A stretch of 64,000 nt of DNA from Centrapalus pauciflorus. Taxonomy: Eukaryota; Streptophyta; Magnoliopsida; Asterales; Asteraceae. The stretch spans positions 83,614 through 147,613 of the forward strand of contig JAANYP010002062.1 in assembly GCA_020465985.1 (NCBI GenBank). The letters run 5' to 3'. The position numbers were made by a program, and so were the translations under genes. A model generated the notes under the pieces. That model was not told where the DNA came from. It was given only the letters and a program-made list of their open reading frames with translations, and did no database searches. Shown here piece by piece: positions 9,808 to 20,560 of this stretch (positions are counted from its first letter, which is position 1; each line of letters begins with the position of its first letter).

Positions 9808-11049
9808 ACTGAACCCTTCACTTTTAGCAACTGATTATCACGCAAATTTTGTTTTTCCAACTAGAACTGTATCCCAGTAACTTTGACATTTTTCCTACTC
9901 ATTATAAAATAAACTAAATTAAAATAAAATAAAAGAAAACAAAACAAAATAAAATAAGAATAAAATTTAAACTTAAACTACTCAAAAATAATTTAAAAAT
10001 ATTTACGACCTATACTAACAGAATATTTTTGCGAGAAAGTCACAGAAGGGTCAATCAGATAGCGGTGTTAATATGCACTTTCAGTATTACACTTTCACAC
10101 TTAGGAATTTTTGATTCATTTGATTGTTTGTCGTGACATACATTCCAAGTCGATTGTTGGTATGATTTTCCTTTTAAACATTTTACACTTAGGAATATCC
10201 CTTTGCCTTTTTATTTATCAAAAACTACCTTACGTGTCCCATACTTAGAAATACTTTTATGATCAAGGCATACACATAATGAATATAACTTTTCGGTATT
10301 GCAAATTTTCTATAAAAGTCAAACGTCGGACACAGTTCTATATTTACATACAACAGAGTGTCTTAATTTGTCTTGAGGTTTATTTAAAGCTAGCAAGACA
10401 GCGGTGACAGGTCTGTACTGACGTACAACAAAGCGACTTATCTTGCTAACTCGAGTCAAACCAGAGGCACAAATCTGTACTTACGTACAACAGAGTGACT
10501 TGTTTTGACTCTATCCTGACTATCAAAATTTGCTTTTCGTTTCTTTTCTTCAAGATGTATCTGATGTGACTATACCTCCCCAGAAAATTTGCATACCTCA
10601 TTTAGAATCATTGTCTGTATGTCTCTAACATAAAAATTAAGACCCTTTGGTCATAAATCTAAGTTAGTTACACACATGACTTTTTCTTGAGTATTTTATT
10701 AGCTTGTGTATTATGCCTACCAACACATCAAACTAGAAAATGTATATCACTTAGAGTTTAAGGTGCATTATGTGTGAAAGCTTAACACTTAGAGATTGTA
10801 TTGGCTGTGCTAATTTTCGTCACTTTGAACCTATGTATCTAAGACTTAACTGATTTTCTAATATTCTCTTTTTTTTTTTCTGAGATTGTTATGGTTTTCT
10901 CTTTTTTTTCTTTTGTTTTTCATAAATAAGAAAAAGCTAACAAAATAACCTACTAACTTACTATAAAAAGAAAGAAATTCAACTTAGCTACTAAACTTAC
11001 TATAAAAAGAAAGAAACTCTACTAACTTACTACCATAAAAAGAAATAAA

Positions 11050-11262
11050 TTTTACTAAGGTCAAGTTACTATGGATTACGCATGCCATTCAGTTGAACTA
11101 ACAACTCAAAACGTAACTTTTCAAAAGCTTTAGTAAATAAATCAGCATTATTACCTTCCGTTCCACTTTTACCGGCTTTAATAAATTCTTTTCAGCACAA
11201 TCACGTATAAAATGATGTCATATGTCTATGTGCTTTGTTTTACTGTGTTTAACCAGATTATT
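11050..11262 (-). pseudogene. Copia B RNase H C-terminus (left of Gypsy-2)
   Basis: Continues the RNase H reading interrupted at 20561: KHSKTKHIDI, a TGA where Arg is expected, HHFIRDCAEK, then after a frameshift NADLFTKAFEKLRFELL. These are the usual final motifs of copia pol. The match across Gypsy-2 shows the two halves are one gene. Stop and frameshift make it non-functional. Confidence 0.8.
11258..11262. other. Gypsy-2 target-site duplication, left copy
   Basis: TTATT here is repeated at 20556-20560 on the other side of the element, proving a single insertion into copia B RNase H. Confidence 0.95.
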
Positions 11263-12446
11263 TGTGGCACCCTTGCCACAACAACCACCAATTACAATAC
11301 ACCCAGGATTAATCATCAACATGCAATAACATAATGATCTGATAACCTAAATTAAGTGCGGAAGCATTAAAACATAAATGAAATAGTGCAACAAGTGTTA
11401 AACACCCTACGGTGCTATAAGGTACCAAGTCTAAGTCTACACACCCATACATTTATTACAATCATCCAGAATATATTACAACATTGTCCAAATCACAATT
11501 ACCGATCAAATAGTGCCGAGTCTCCCAAATCTTCCAAACGACCTAACTAGAAGGTCCAGCAGTAGACTTCCCTTTTCCTGTAAAATATAAAAATCAACAA
11601 CTGGGGAATAAGCGGATGCTTAGTGAATACATAGATTGCGCATTTTATAAATTTTTATGAAGCCCAAGGATAACACAGATGACCAACATCGGATATCCTC
11701 TTCGTACACAAAGTACGGACCAGAGCCGCAGCCCCTTCGAGCTCACAGCTCGGCATTTAGACATACCATCTGAGACAAACGTACGATCGGGGATGACATA
11801 CTGCCTACCGGGCCTAGGAGGGATCAGCTCCAGGTCATATAGCACAGTAACATCAGAATAATCGATGCGACCCACCGGTCCATCACTAGATGCACAACAA
11901 CCGAAAGGACATGCAACAAGTAAGAATGTGCATCTAAATCTACGCAAGTTAGTAGAATTCAAAACAATCAATGAAACAACAGGTCTCAGCAGGCAAAGCT
12001 TACATAAAACAAATATAAACATGCGAAATCTACTGTACTCACAGTGGGTGCGTAATTTTATCTTTTAACCGATATTATTTCTCTTCGGGCTTTCAACCGG
12101 ATCCTCCAAGTACCCCACTGTGGGTTAAACAACACCACAAGGGACCTGTTATATCAATTACAACAATTCCTCATATCATTAACCGTTTAAATCCATAAAA
12201 TCAAGTTTCGTAAGTTTGGCGATATTTTCCCCATTTTGGGTACATATCTAAATTCGCACTATAACTAAAGTTTGAACCCATTTCATGTTCATACATTGTC
12301 CTTTGAATAACTCTTGCCATTCTATGTGTTGTTTATAAGTTTCATTCAAAATATACAAGTTTAGAGAGTATATTTCTCAATTTTAGGCATTAAACCGAAT
12401 TTAATGGGTTAGATTCGAAACCATGCATCAGATTCGAATTCCCTCT

Positions 12447-12785
12447 TAGAATCTGATGGTACACATTCGAATCTAGGCATAGATTCGAACCCCCTTAGAA
12501 TCTGATGGTACACATTCGAATCTAGGCATAGATTCGAACCACCCCTTAGAATCTGATGGTACACATTCGAATCTAGGCACAGATTCGAACCCCCCCCTTA
12601 GAATCTGATGGTACACATTAGAATCTAGGCATAGATTCGAACCACCCCTTAGAATCTGATGGTACACATTAGAATCTAGGCATAGATTCGAACCACCCCT
12701 TAGAATCTGATGGTACACATTAGAATCTAGGCATAGATTCGAACCACCCCTTAGAATCTGATGGTACACATTCGAATCTAGTACC
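12447..12785. repeat. 51-bp tandem repeat, 7 units, Gypsy-2 3' LTR
   Basis: Units start TTAGAATCTGATGGTACACA; the last is partial. Most contain TTCGAATCTA and TAGATTCGAA arms around GGCA, a 10-bp-stem hairpin; in some units the first arm reads TTAGAATCTA. As 51 is a multiple of three, the repeat gives a spurious 17-residue periodic ORF on the minus strand. Confidence 0.95.
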
Positions 12786-13235
12786 AAACTCGAGTTTGTT
12801 CTTGTATTTCGACTCTGTTCTTGACATATTCGAGTCTGTTCATCATTTCAACTTAAATCCTTCATTTCTAAGGCTAAAATCACTAATATATCATGTATAA
12901 TACCTAGTTTCGATTCTACTATGCATATATTATCACATTCCAGCAATGTTTCGAGCAAAACAAGCTTAAATTTGCATAAAATGATAGATTCGAAATTTTA
13001 GTTCTTACAAAACCGAAACCATAATCTTAGAAAGGTCGATTCTTACCTAAATTCGCACGAAATCTGAATTCTGTTTGTAGATTGCTGTTGTACTCCTCGA
13101 TACCTTTCCGATGACGTATAATTCTCGAAAATCTGACGGTCGGTTTGTGATATATCTTAGAGAGATGTAGAGAGAAAATTTCTAGAGAGATGAAGTAGTG
13201 AGAGAGTGTAAACTAGAAAAATGAAGCCTATTGCC

Positions 13236-13244
13236 CTTTATATA
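13236..13244 (-). promoter_or_regulatory. TATA box, Gypsy-2 3' LTR
   Basis: The minus-strand reading is TATATAAAG, about 270 bp from the LTR start in transcription direction. A purine-rich GAGAGA leader lies at 13150-13205. The same box is in the 5' LTR at 20288-20296. Confidence 0.6.
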
Positions 13245-13539
13245 CTACTTTCGTCATTTTGCACATTTCATCACTCGACTTAACCGGTTCCATAAAATAC
13301 TGATTTAATCTTAGATTTATCATAAATAACTTTTAAATTCATAATACTCCACAAAATTGATTCTGAGTTCAATTTTTCTTAAAAATAGCAACAAACTTGC
13401 TAAATATCCAAATACATAATAATCGCCCAAATTCAACTTAAATATATATAAGTTTTCCACTTAATTAACCAAAATACATCAAATTAAATCCGTGGATGTT
13501 ACAGCATGGGCTCCACCACGCTCAACTTCGTCCTCGAAG

Positions 13540-14889
13540 TTACTCGGACTCAAACAATTTCGGATACTTTCTTAACATTTCTGACTTAGTTTCCCATGTA
13601 TGATTTGCTCCTTTATGATGCTTCCAACGTACAAGCACCATTTCTATCTCCTTGCTTCTCAATTTCTTCATCTTAGTATCTAACACACACTCCGGCTCTT
13701 CAACATACCGGAGCCTTTCATCAACTTGCAGTTCAGTATGGTCGGCCCAATCCTCGTTACTAGAAGTAAATGACTTTCGAAGATTTCCAACGTGAAACAC
13801 CGGATGTATGCCCGGCATCTCTTCAGGCAATTCCAAACGGTATGACTGATTCCCCACTTTTTTGGTTATCTTAAATGGTCCGACGAATCTCGGAGCCAAC
13901 TTTCCCCTTTTTACAAAACGAGTAACACCCCTCATGGGTGATACTTTCAAGTATACCCAGTCATTAACTTCAAAATTGATCGGTTTGTGCCTCCGATCAT
14001 AGTAACTTTTCTGACGATCCTGGGCCGCTTTCATGTTCTGCCTAATCAACTGTATCTTCTCGTTTGTTTCTTGAAGCAAGGCCGGCCCAGCGATTGGTGT
14101 TTCACCCGTTTCTCTCCAACATGTAGGAGTCCTACATTTCCTTCCATACAAAGCCTCGAACGGCGCTTTCTTGATTGTCGCATGATAGCTATTATTGTAC
14201 GAGAACTCTATCAGTGGCAAATGATCATCCCAGTTGCCCCCGAGATCTAACACACAAGCTCTCATCATATCTTCCAAAGTAAGGATCGTTCGTTCACTTT
14301 GGCCATCGGTTTGCGGACGATAGGCCGTACTCATTGCGATTCTCGTTCCTAACCCTTCTTGCAGTGCCGACCAGAAATTTGAAGTAAACCGGCTGTCCCG
14401 GTCCGATACTATGGACTTAGGCACTCCATGCCTAGAAACAATCTCGTCCATATAAATTTTAGCCAACTTTTCTAAGGAGTAACTTTCTCTTATCGGTATA
14501 AAATGTGCGGACTTAGTTAATCTATCGACTATCACCCAAACTGCATCATGTTGGCGCCTAGTCTTCGGCAGTTTTGTAACAAAATCCATAGTAATGTGCT
14601 CCCACTTCCATTCCGGAATGGGAAGCGGCTGCATACTGCCGTACGGTTGTTGATGTTCGGCCTTTATCAACCGGCAAGTCCTACATCGTTCAACATACTG
14701 ACCGATATCCTTCTTCAATCCCGGCCACCAAAAGTCTGCCTTTAAGTCGTTGTACATCTTTGTGCTCCCGGGATGTACAGAAAATTTAGATTGATGCGCT
14801 TCTTCAATGATAACATTTCTCATACCACCATACTTCGGCACCCAAATCGTTCCGTATACACCTTTTAATCCAGACTCGCTAGTTTCCAT
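13540..14889 (-). CDS. Gypsy-2 integrase with chromodomain-like tail
   Basis: 449 codons. The HHCC zinc domain lies at about residues 32-72 (EEAHQSKFSVH...CRTC). The catalytic triad is D102 (MDFVTKLPKT), D163 (SDRDSRF) and E199 (TDGQSER), with the usual 35-residue D-to-E spacing. The C-terminus (about 385-449), with VRWKHHKGANHTWE, looks like a chromodomain, which in chromoviruses steers insertion to heterochromatin. Integrase joins the cDNA ends to target DNA. In relatives it is the end of one polyprotein. Here the frame is offset from the upstream ORF and overlaps it by 25 bases, so the Met at 14889 is probably internal and a one-base indel near 14890-14925 split the ORF. Confidence 0.9.
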   Translation of the reverse strand: METSESGLKGVYGTIWVPKYGGMRNVIIEEAHQSKFSVHPGSTKMYNDLKADFWWPGLKKDIGQYVERCRTCRLIKAEHQQPYGSMQPLPIPEWKWEHITMDFVTKLPKTRRQHDAVWVIVDRLTKSAHFIPIRESYSLEKLAKIYMDEIVSRHGVPKSIVSDRDSRFTSNFWSALQEGLGTRIAMSTAYRPQTDGQSERTILTLEDMMRACVLDLGGNWDDHLPLIEFSYNNSYHATIKKAPFEALYGRKCRTPTCWRETGETPIAGPALLQETNEKIQLIRQNMKAAQDRQKSYYDRRHKPINFEVNDWVYLKVSPMRGVTRFVKRGKLAPRFVGPFKITKKVGNQSYRLELPEEMPGIHPVFHVGNLRKSFTSSNEDWADHTELQVDERLRYVEEPECVLDTKMKKLRSKEIEMVLVRWKHHKGANHTWETKSEMLRKYPKLFESE

Positions 14890-17800
14890 ATTCTTAATCT
14901 GTACTCTAATATCCTCAACACCGACATTTCTTCTTTCAAAGCTTCTAGTTGGGCAGCTTTGACATCGTTAATGATCGTGGAACTTAGTATAGTGGACGTC
15001 ATCATATAACAGAAATCCTTAGCATAAGCTTTCCGGCTCAAGGCATCGGCTACTACATTAGCCTTCCCGGGATGATAAAGTATCTCACAATCGTAGTCTT
15101 TAATAAGCTCCATAGACCTACGTTGTCCCATATTAAGTTCCTTCTGGCTAAAGATATACTTCAAGCTCTTATGGTCCGTGTAAAGTTGACACTTAGTACC
15201 GTACAGGTAGTGCCTCCATAACTTCAAAGCAAATGTTACTGCGGTCAACTCCAGATCATGAGTCGAATAATCCTTCTCATGCTGCTTCAACTGTCTTGAA
15301 GCATACGCTATAACCTTCCCACGCTGCATCAATACAGCGCCTAACCCTAACCTCGAAGCATCGGTATACACCACATAGTCATCATTGCCTTCAGGTAAGG
15401 CAAGTATCGGCGCCTCACTTAACGCCTTCTTCAGAACCTCAAAGGCATCCTGCTGCACAGTTTCCCATATAAATGGTGCATTCTTCTTGGTTAATGCAGT
15501 TAAAGGAACTGCAATCTTTGAGAAATCCTTTATAAACCTCCTATAATATCCTGCCAACCCCAGAAAACTTCTAACTTCGGTAGCTGTTTGAGGTGGCTCC
15601 CAATTCTTTATCGCTTCAACTTTAGCCGGATCTACCGAAATCCCAGCCCCCGAAATCACATGCCCTAGAAACTGTATCTGTTGCAGCCAAAACTCACATT
15701 TTGAGAACTTGGCGTACAACTTTTCTTTCCTCAACAACTCTAGCAGCTCCCTGAGATGCTCAGCATGCTCAGCCTCAGACCTAGAGTATACTAGAATATC
15801 ATCGATAAACACTATCACCGACTTATCCAACATCGGTCTACAAACCCTATTCATCAAGTCCATAAAGACAGCTGGGGCGTTAGTTAATCCAAAATGCATT
15901 ACCAGAAACTCGTAATGTCCATACGGAGTCCTGAATGCTGTCTTTGGCACATCTTCCTCTCGAACCTTCAATTGATGATATCCCGATCTCAGATCAATCT
16001 TAGAAAATACAATAGCGCCATGTAACTGATCAAACAAGTCGTCTATCCTCGGAAGAGGATACTTGTTCTTAATCGTCAACTTGTTCAGTTCCCGGTAATC
16101 TATGCACATCCTCATCGTGCCATCCTTCTTCTTTACAAACAACACCGGAGCTCCCCATGGCGATGAACTCGGCCGAATGAAGCCCTTATCCAACAATTCC
16201 TGAAGTTGTGTCATCATTTCTTTCATCTCGGTTGGGGCAAGACGATAAGGAGAACGAGCTACCGGTGCAGCTCCAGGGATCAAGTCAATCCTAAATTCTA
16301 CTTGACTTTCAGGCGGCACGCCAGACAAGTCTTCCGGAAACACATCCGGAAATTGTGAAACAACCGGCACATCGGCCAAAGTTCTCTTCTCTGCCTTAGC
16401 ATCAATCGCATATGCTAAGTATGCATCACATCCCTTTGCAACAAGCTTTCGAGCTTTTGCAATAGTCAGCAAACACAGATCCCCGCTTCTCCTATCCCCA
16501 TATATACATATCTCACGCCCCTCCGGGGTAGTTATCTTTATCATTCGGCTCTTACACACTATATGGGCTTCATTCTCGATCAACCAGTCCATTCCGACTA
16601 TCACATCAAACTCGCTGAACTCTATCGGAATCAGATCTAAATTGAAGACTACATCTTCAATTACTAACGTGCAATTTCGGTATACATGATCTACCTTAAC
16701 TAAAGTATTGCTAGCAGTTTCAATATCAAGTATAGCAGACAACTTAGACAGTGGCATAGCAAGTCTTTGTGCAAACACAGTAGAAACAAACGACCTATTG
16801 GCACCCGAATCAAATAAAACTCGTGCAGGCATAGAATTAACTATGAACGTACCCGTGACGACCTCCGGATTTTCCCTTGCCTCCTCTGCAGTTATCTGAA
16901 AAGCACGAGCAGGTGCCCTCTGTGACTGACCCCGGCGGTTAACTGAACCACCACTCGAACCTCCAGACGATCGTGTTGATGATGGGATAGCAGCCGTTGG
17001 AGCATTCTTCCTACAATTCCTGCTATAGTGACCCCACACTCCACACTTATAACAAGCATCACCCTTCCTTGGGCAGTCATTCTGAAAATGGCCCAGCTCC
17101 CCACAGCAAAAACAAGCACGTCCGTTAGTGCATTTGCCAATGTGCTCCAGATGACATTTATTGCAATACTGCGGCTCAGTGTTGATGGAGTATGCACGCG
17201 CACGACCGCAATCAGATGAACCAGATTGTCGGCGATACGACTGTTGAGGTGAGTACTGTGAAGACCGGGAAGAACCAGAATATCCTCCCTCCCTTTGGCG
17301 CTTCGGCGGTGACGGCTGTGTTGGATTGGTGGAAGCAGCAGCAGACCCAACAGAGTAGCCCGACATAATCAAAATCTGCTCTACATTTCTGGCAGCCTCA
17401 AGTAAGCCAGCAAATGTAGGGTAGCGGACGTTGCTCATAACCCTCCTAATCTCAATGTCAAGACCAGCCTCGAACCTGGTCACTTTCCTTTCTTCGGTGT
17501 CCACCTGATGAGGTGCGAACAGACTTAACCTCGTGAACTCCACAGCATATTGGGACACCGTCTTAGTCCCCTGCACCAGCGCCATAAACTTTGCTTCCAA
17601 CCTCCGGCGTTCATCAACCGGACAGTACTGCTGAGTGAATAGGTCCTTGAACTCAGCCCAAGTCATAACAGAAATCTTCTCCAATGTCAAAGCATTCACC
17701 ATGGCATTCCACCACATAATTGCGTCATTAGTGAACATAGCAGTTGCATAACGAACCATGTCCTTCTCAGCACAGTCGCTGATTCGGAATGTTCGCTCAG

Positions 17801-18095
17801 TTGCGGTTATCCATTCAAGTGCAGCAACAGCATCCCCTAAACCATTAAACTCTACAGCTCCGTTTCCTTTGAAATCCTTAAAACGACAACCTCGAGGTTT
17901 GTTAGATGACCCAGTGTTGTCATCTCGTTCCTCGTTGTTACCCCCTTCCTTCTCATTGTTCTTTCTCTTATCCTCTCTCCTCTTAGCATCGGCCTCATCT
18001 CGAGCCCGAAACTGATCTTGTATCATTTTATTCTGCTCAGCCATCATGGCTAGCATTATCTCTCTGGCTTCCTCAGGTGTCATTCCTCCAGACAT
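14865..18095 (-). CDS. Gypsy-2 gag-protease-RT-RNase H polyprotein
   Basis: 1076 codons from MSGGMTPEEA. Gag capsid region about 65-240; zinc knuckles at about 311-361 (CFCCGELGHFQNDC and CYKCGVWGHYSRNC preceded by a third Cys/His cluster); protease DSGA at about 429 with the IVGMDWL flap-side motif near 500; RT about 600-800 with FIDD at 763-766; RNase H from TDAS at about 911 to DALSRK at about 1020. All catalytic motifs are present. The last about 20 residues diverge from the family pattern because of a frameshift, after which integrase continues in the next frame. Start chosen at the family Met; the leader 18096-18296 separates it from the PBS. Confidence 0.95.
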   Translation of the reverse strand: MSGGMTPEEAREIMLAMMAEQNKMIQDQFRARDEADAKRREDKRKNNEKEGGNNEERDDNTGSSNKPRGCRFKDFKGNGAVEFNGLGDAVAALEWITATERTFRISDCAEKDMVRYATAMFTNDAIMWWNAMVNALTLEKISVMTWAEFKDLFTQQYCPVDERRRLEAKFMALVQGTKTVSQYAVEFTRLSLFAPHQVDTEERKVTRFEAGLDIEIRRVMSNVRYPTFAGLLEAARNVEQILIMSGYSVGSAAASTNPTQPSPPKRQREGGYSGSSRSSQYSPQQSYRRQSGSSDCGRARAYSINTEPQYCNKCHLEHIGKCTNGRACFCCGELGHFQNDCPRKGDACYKCGVWGHYSRNCRKNAPTAAIPSSTRSSGGSSGGSVNRRGQSQRAPARAFQITAEEARENPEVVTGTFIVNSMPARVLFDSGANRSFVSTVFAQRLAMPLSKLSAILDIETASNTLVKVDHVYRNCTLVIEDVVFNLDLIPIEFSEFDVIVGMDWLIENEAHIVCKSRMIKITTPEGREICIYGDRRSGDLCLLTIAKARKLVAKGCDAYLAYAIDAKAEKRTLADVPVVSQFPDVFPEDLSGVPPESQVEFRIDLIPGAAPVARSPYRLAPTEMKEMMTQLQELLDKGFIRPSSSPWGAPVLFVKKKDGTMRMCIDYRELNKLTIKNKYPLPRIDDLFDQLHGAIVFSKIDLRSGYHQLKVREEDVPKTAFRTPYGHYEFLVMHFGLTNAPAVFMDLMNRVCRPMLDKSVIVFIDDILVYSRSEAEHAEHLRELLELLRKEKLYAKFSKCEFWLQQIQFLGHVISGAGISVDPAKVEAIKNWEPPQTATEVRSFLGLAGYYRRFIKDFSKIAVPLTALTKKNAPFIWETVQQDAFEVLKKALSEAPILALPEGNDDYVVYTDASRLGLGAVLMQRGKVIAYASRQLKQHEKDYSTHDLELTAVTFALKLWRHYLYGTKCQLYTDHKSLKYIFSQKELNMGQRRSMELIKDYDCEILYHPGKANVVADALSRKAYAKDFCYMMTSTILSSTIINDVKAAQLEALKEEMSVLRILEYRLRIWKLASLD

Positions 18096-18296
18096 GTTCT
18101 GAAAATATAAACATATAACTTGTTTAGTAACATGTCATCAGTTTAAAGACACCACTTATTTGTCCCGTATGATAGTCAATCTCTTATAATTACTAGATCA
18201 TAACCTATCTTAGTTCAGATCATTACTTAAACCACTATATATCATTACCTAATGTTTGAGATCAAGACCTCACGGACATTTGAATCTCAAACAACT

Positions 18297-18308
18297 GCTC
18301 TGATACCA
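18297..18308 (-). other. Gypsy-2 primer-binding site (tRNA-iMet)
   Basis: The minus-strand reading is TGGTATCAGAGC, five bases inside the 5' LTR at 18314. Perfect 12-base match to initiator Met tRNA. Confidence 0.95.
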
Positions 18309-19497
18309 TCTCGTGTGGCACCCTTGCCACAACAACCACCAATTACAATACACCCAGGATTAATCATCAACATGCAATAACATAATGATCTGATAACCTA
18401 AATTAAGTGCGGAAGCATTAAAACATACATGAAATAGTGCAACAAGTGTTAAACACCCTACGGTGCTATAAGGTACCAAGTCTAAGTCTACACACCCATA
18501 CATTTATTACAATCATCCAGAATATATTACAACATTGTCAAAATCACAATTACCGATCAAATAGTGCCGAGTCTCCCAAATCTTCCAAACGACCTAACTA
18601 GAAGGTCCAGCAGTAGACTTCCCTTTTCCTGTAAAATAAAAAAATCAACAACTGGGGAATAAGCGGATGCTTAGTGAATACATAGATTGCGCATTTTATA
18701 AATTTTTATGAAGCCCAAGAGTAATCCCGACGACAAACGTCGTATACTCTCTTCGTACACCAAGTACGGACCAGAGCCGCAGCCCCTTCGAGCTCACAGC
18801 TCGACATTTAAACATACCATCTGAGACAAACGTACGATCGGGGATGACATACTGCCTACCGGGCCTAGGAGGGATCAGCTCCAGGTCATATAGCACAGTA
18901 ACATCAGAGTAATCGATGCGACCCACCGGTCCATCACTAGATGCACAACAACCGAAAGGACATGCAACAAGTAAGAATGTGCATCTAAATCTACGCAAGT
19001 TAGTAGAATTCCAAACAATCAATGAAACAACAGGTCTCAGCAGGCAAAGCTTACATAAAACAAATATAAACATGCGAAATCTACTGTACTCACAGTGGGT
19101 GCGTAATTTTATCTTTTAACCGATATTATTTCTCTTCGGGCTTTCAACCGGATCCTCCAAGTACCCCACTGTGGGTTAAACAACACCACAAGGGACCTGT
19201 TATATCAATTACAACAATTCCTCATATCATTAACCGTTTAAATCCATAAAATCAAGTTTCGTAAGTTTGGCGATATTTTCCCCATTTTGGGTACATATCT
19301 AAATTCGCACTATAACTAAAGTTTGAACCCATTTCATGTTCATACATTGTCCTTTGAATAACTTTTGCCATTCTATGTGTTGTTTATAAGTTTCATTCAA
19401 AATATACAAGTTTAGAGAGTATATTTCTCAATTTTAGGCATTAAACTCGAATTTAATGGGTTAGATTCGAAACCATGCATCAGATTCGAATTCCCTC

Positions 19498-19834
19498 TTA
19501 GAATCTGATGGTACACATTCGAATCTAGGCATAGATTCGAACCCCCCTTAGAATCTGATGGTACACATTCGAATCTAGGCATAGATTCGAACCCCCCCTT
19601 AGAATCTGATGGTACACATTCGAATCTAGGCACAGATTCGAACCCCCCCTTAGAATCTGATGGTACACATTAGAATCTAGGCATAGATTCGAACCACCCC
19701 TTAGAATCTGATGGTACACATTAGAATCTAGGCATAGATTCGAACCACCCCTTAGAATCTGATGGTACACATTAGAATCTAGGCATATATTCGAACCACC
19801 CCTTAGAATCTGATGGTACACATTCGAATCTAGT
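19498..19834. repeat. 51-bp tandem repeat, 7 units, Gypsy-2 5' LTR
   Basis: Same unit, same number and almost the same order of variants as in the 3' LTR, as expected when both LTRs are copied from one template. It explains a periodic ORF on the minus strand. Confidence 0.95.
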
Positions 19835-20287
19835 ACCAAACTCGAGTTTGTTCTTGTATTTCGACTCTGTTCTTGACATATTCGAGTCTGTTCATCATTT
19901 CAACTTAAATCCATCATTTCTAAGGCTAAAATCACTAATATATCATGTATAATACCTAGTTTCGATTCTACTATGCATATATTATCACATTCCAGCAATG
20001 TTTCGAGCAAAACAAGCTTAAATTTGCATAAAATGATAGATTCGAAATTTTAGTTCTTACAAAACCGAAACCATAATCTTAGAAAGGTCGATTCTTACCT
20101 AAATTCGCACGAAATCTGAATTCTGTTTGTAGATTGCTGTTGTACTCCTCGATACCTTTCCGATGACGTATAATTCTCGAAAATCTGACGGTCGGTTTGT
20201 GATATATCTTAGAGAGATGTAGAGAGAAAATTTCTAGAGAGATGAAGTAGTGAGAGAGTGTAAACTAGAAAAATGAAGCCTATTGCC

Positions 20288-20296
20288 CTTTATATA
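20288..20296 (-). promoter_or_regulatory. TATA box, Gypsy-2 5' LTR (active promoter position)
   Basis: TATATAAAG on the minus strand, directing transcription leftward into gag. The transcription start would fall near 20260. Inference from sequence only. Confidence 0.6.
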
Positions 20297-20560
20297 CTAC
20301 TTTTGTCATTTTGCACATTTCATCACTCGACTTAACCGGTTCCATAAAATACTGATTTAATCTTAGATTTATCATAAATAACTTTTAAATTCATAATACT
20401 CCACAAAATTGATTCTGAGTTCAATTTTTCTTAAAAATAGCAACAAACTTGCTAAATATCCAAATACATAATAATCGCCCAAATTCAACTTAAATATATA
20501 TAAGTTTTCCACTTAATTAACCAAAATACATCAAATTAAATCCGTGGATGTTACATTATT

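Larger units (their letters stand above)
8556..11049 (-). other. Copia B 3' region between pol and 3' LTR
   Basis: About 2.5 kb without an intact gene. It holds a second LTR-tip/PPT copy (around 8620-8690), two further GGGGGAG tracts, a coiled-coil ORF remnant (9340-9537), a 47-bp tandem duplication (9714-9807), an A-rich AAAATAAAAT stretch (9903-9965), and three imperfect copies of a CTGTACT-ACGTACAACA-GTGACTT block (10340-10500). Its place matches the third-ORF region of Sireviruses C and D. Confidence 0.65.
11263..13503 (-). repeat. Gypsy-2 3' LTR (2241 bp)
   Basis: TGTGGCACCC at 11263 to GATGTTACA at 13503. It contains a 7-copy 51-bp repeat (12447-12785), a TATA box on the minus strand at 13236-13244, and a CACAGTGGG/CCCACTGTG inverted pair (about 12041 and 12114). 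Just inside it (13504-13530) only a weak purine tract is visible. Confidence 0.95.
11263..20555 (-). mobile_element. Gypsy-2: full-length Ty3/gypsy chromovirus, young
   Basis: 9293 bp with two nearly identical LTRs (11263-13503 and 18314-20555), 5-bp TSD TTATT, tRNA-iMet PBS, and gag-protease-RT-RNase H and integrase in gypsy order. Outside one short cluster I count only about a dozen LTR differences by eye, so the insertion is recent. One frameshift between RNase H and integrase is the only obvious coding defect. A CD-like C-terminus after integrase suggests a chromovirus (Tekay-like). Confidence 0.95.
18314..20555 (-). repeat. Gypsy-2 5' LTR (2242 bp)
   Basis: Nearly identical to 11263-13503 except for a dense cluster of differences at about 18718-18770. 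It has the same 51-bp repeats (19498-19834) and TATA box. Its PBS-side tip reads on the minus strand TGTGGCA-AGGG-TGCCACA, a perfect 7-bp hairpin at the U5 end. Confidence 0.95.

Noticed and set aside
12447..12785. Possible CRISPR-like array
   Set aside because: Units are contiguous 51-bp tandem repeats without unique spacers, in a plant LTR, and present identically in the second LTR.
12473..12787. Minus-strand ORF of 17-residue periodic repeats (also 19525-19839)
   Set aside because: The 51-bp LTR tandem repeat is a multiple of three and free of stops in one frame. It lies in an LTR and has no other support as a gene.
13504..13540. Strong polypurine tract for Gypsy-2
   Set aside because: The minus strand reads GTGGTGGAGCCC-like sequence, only weakly purine-rich, so I did not annotate it as a confident PPT.
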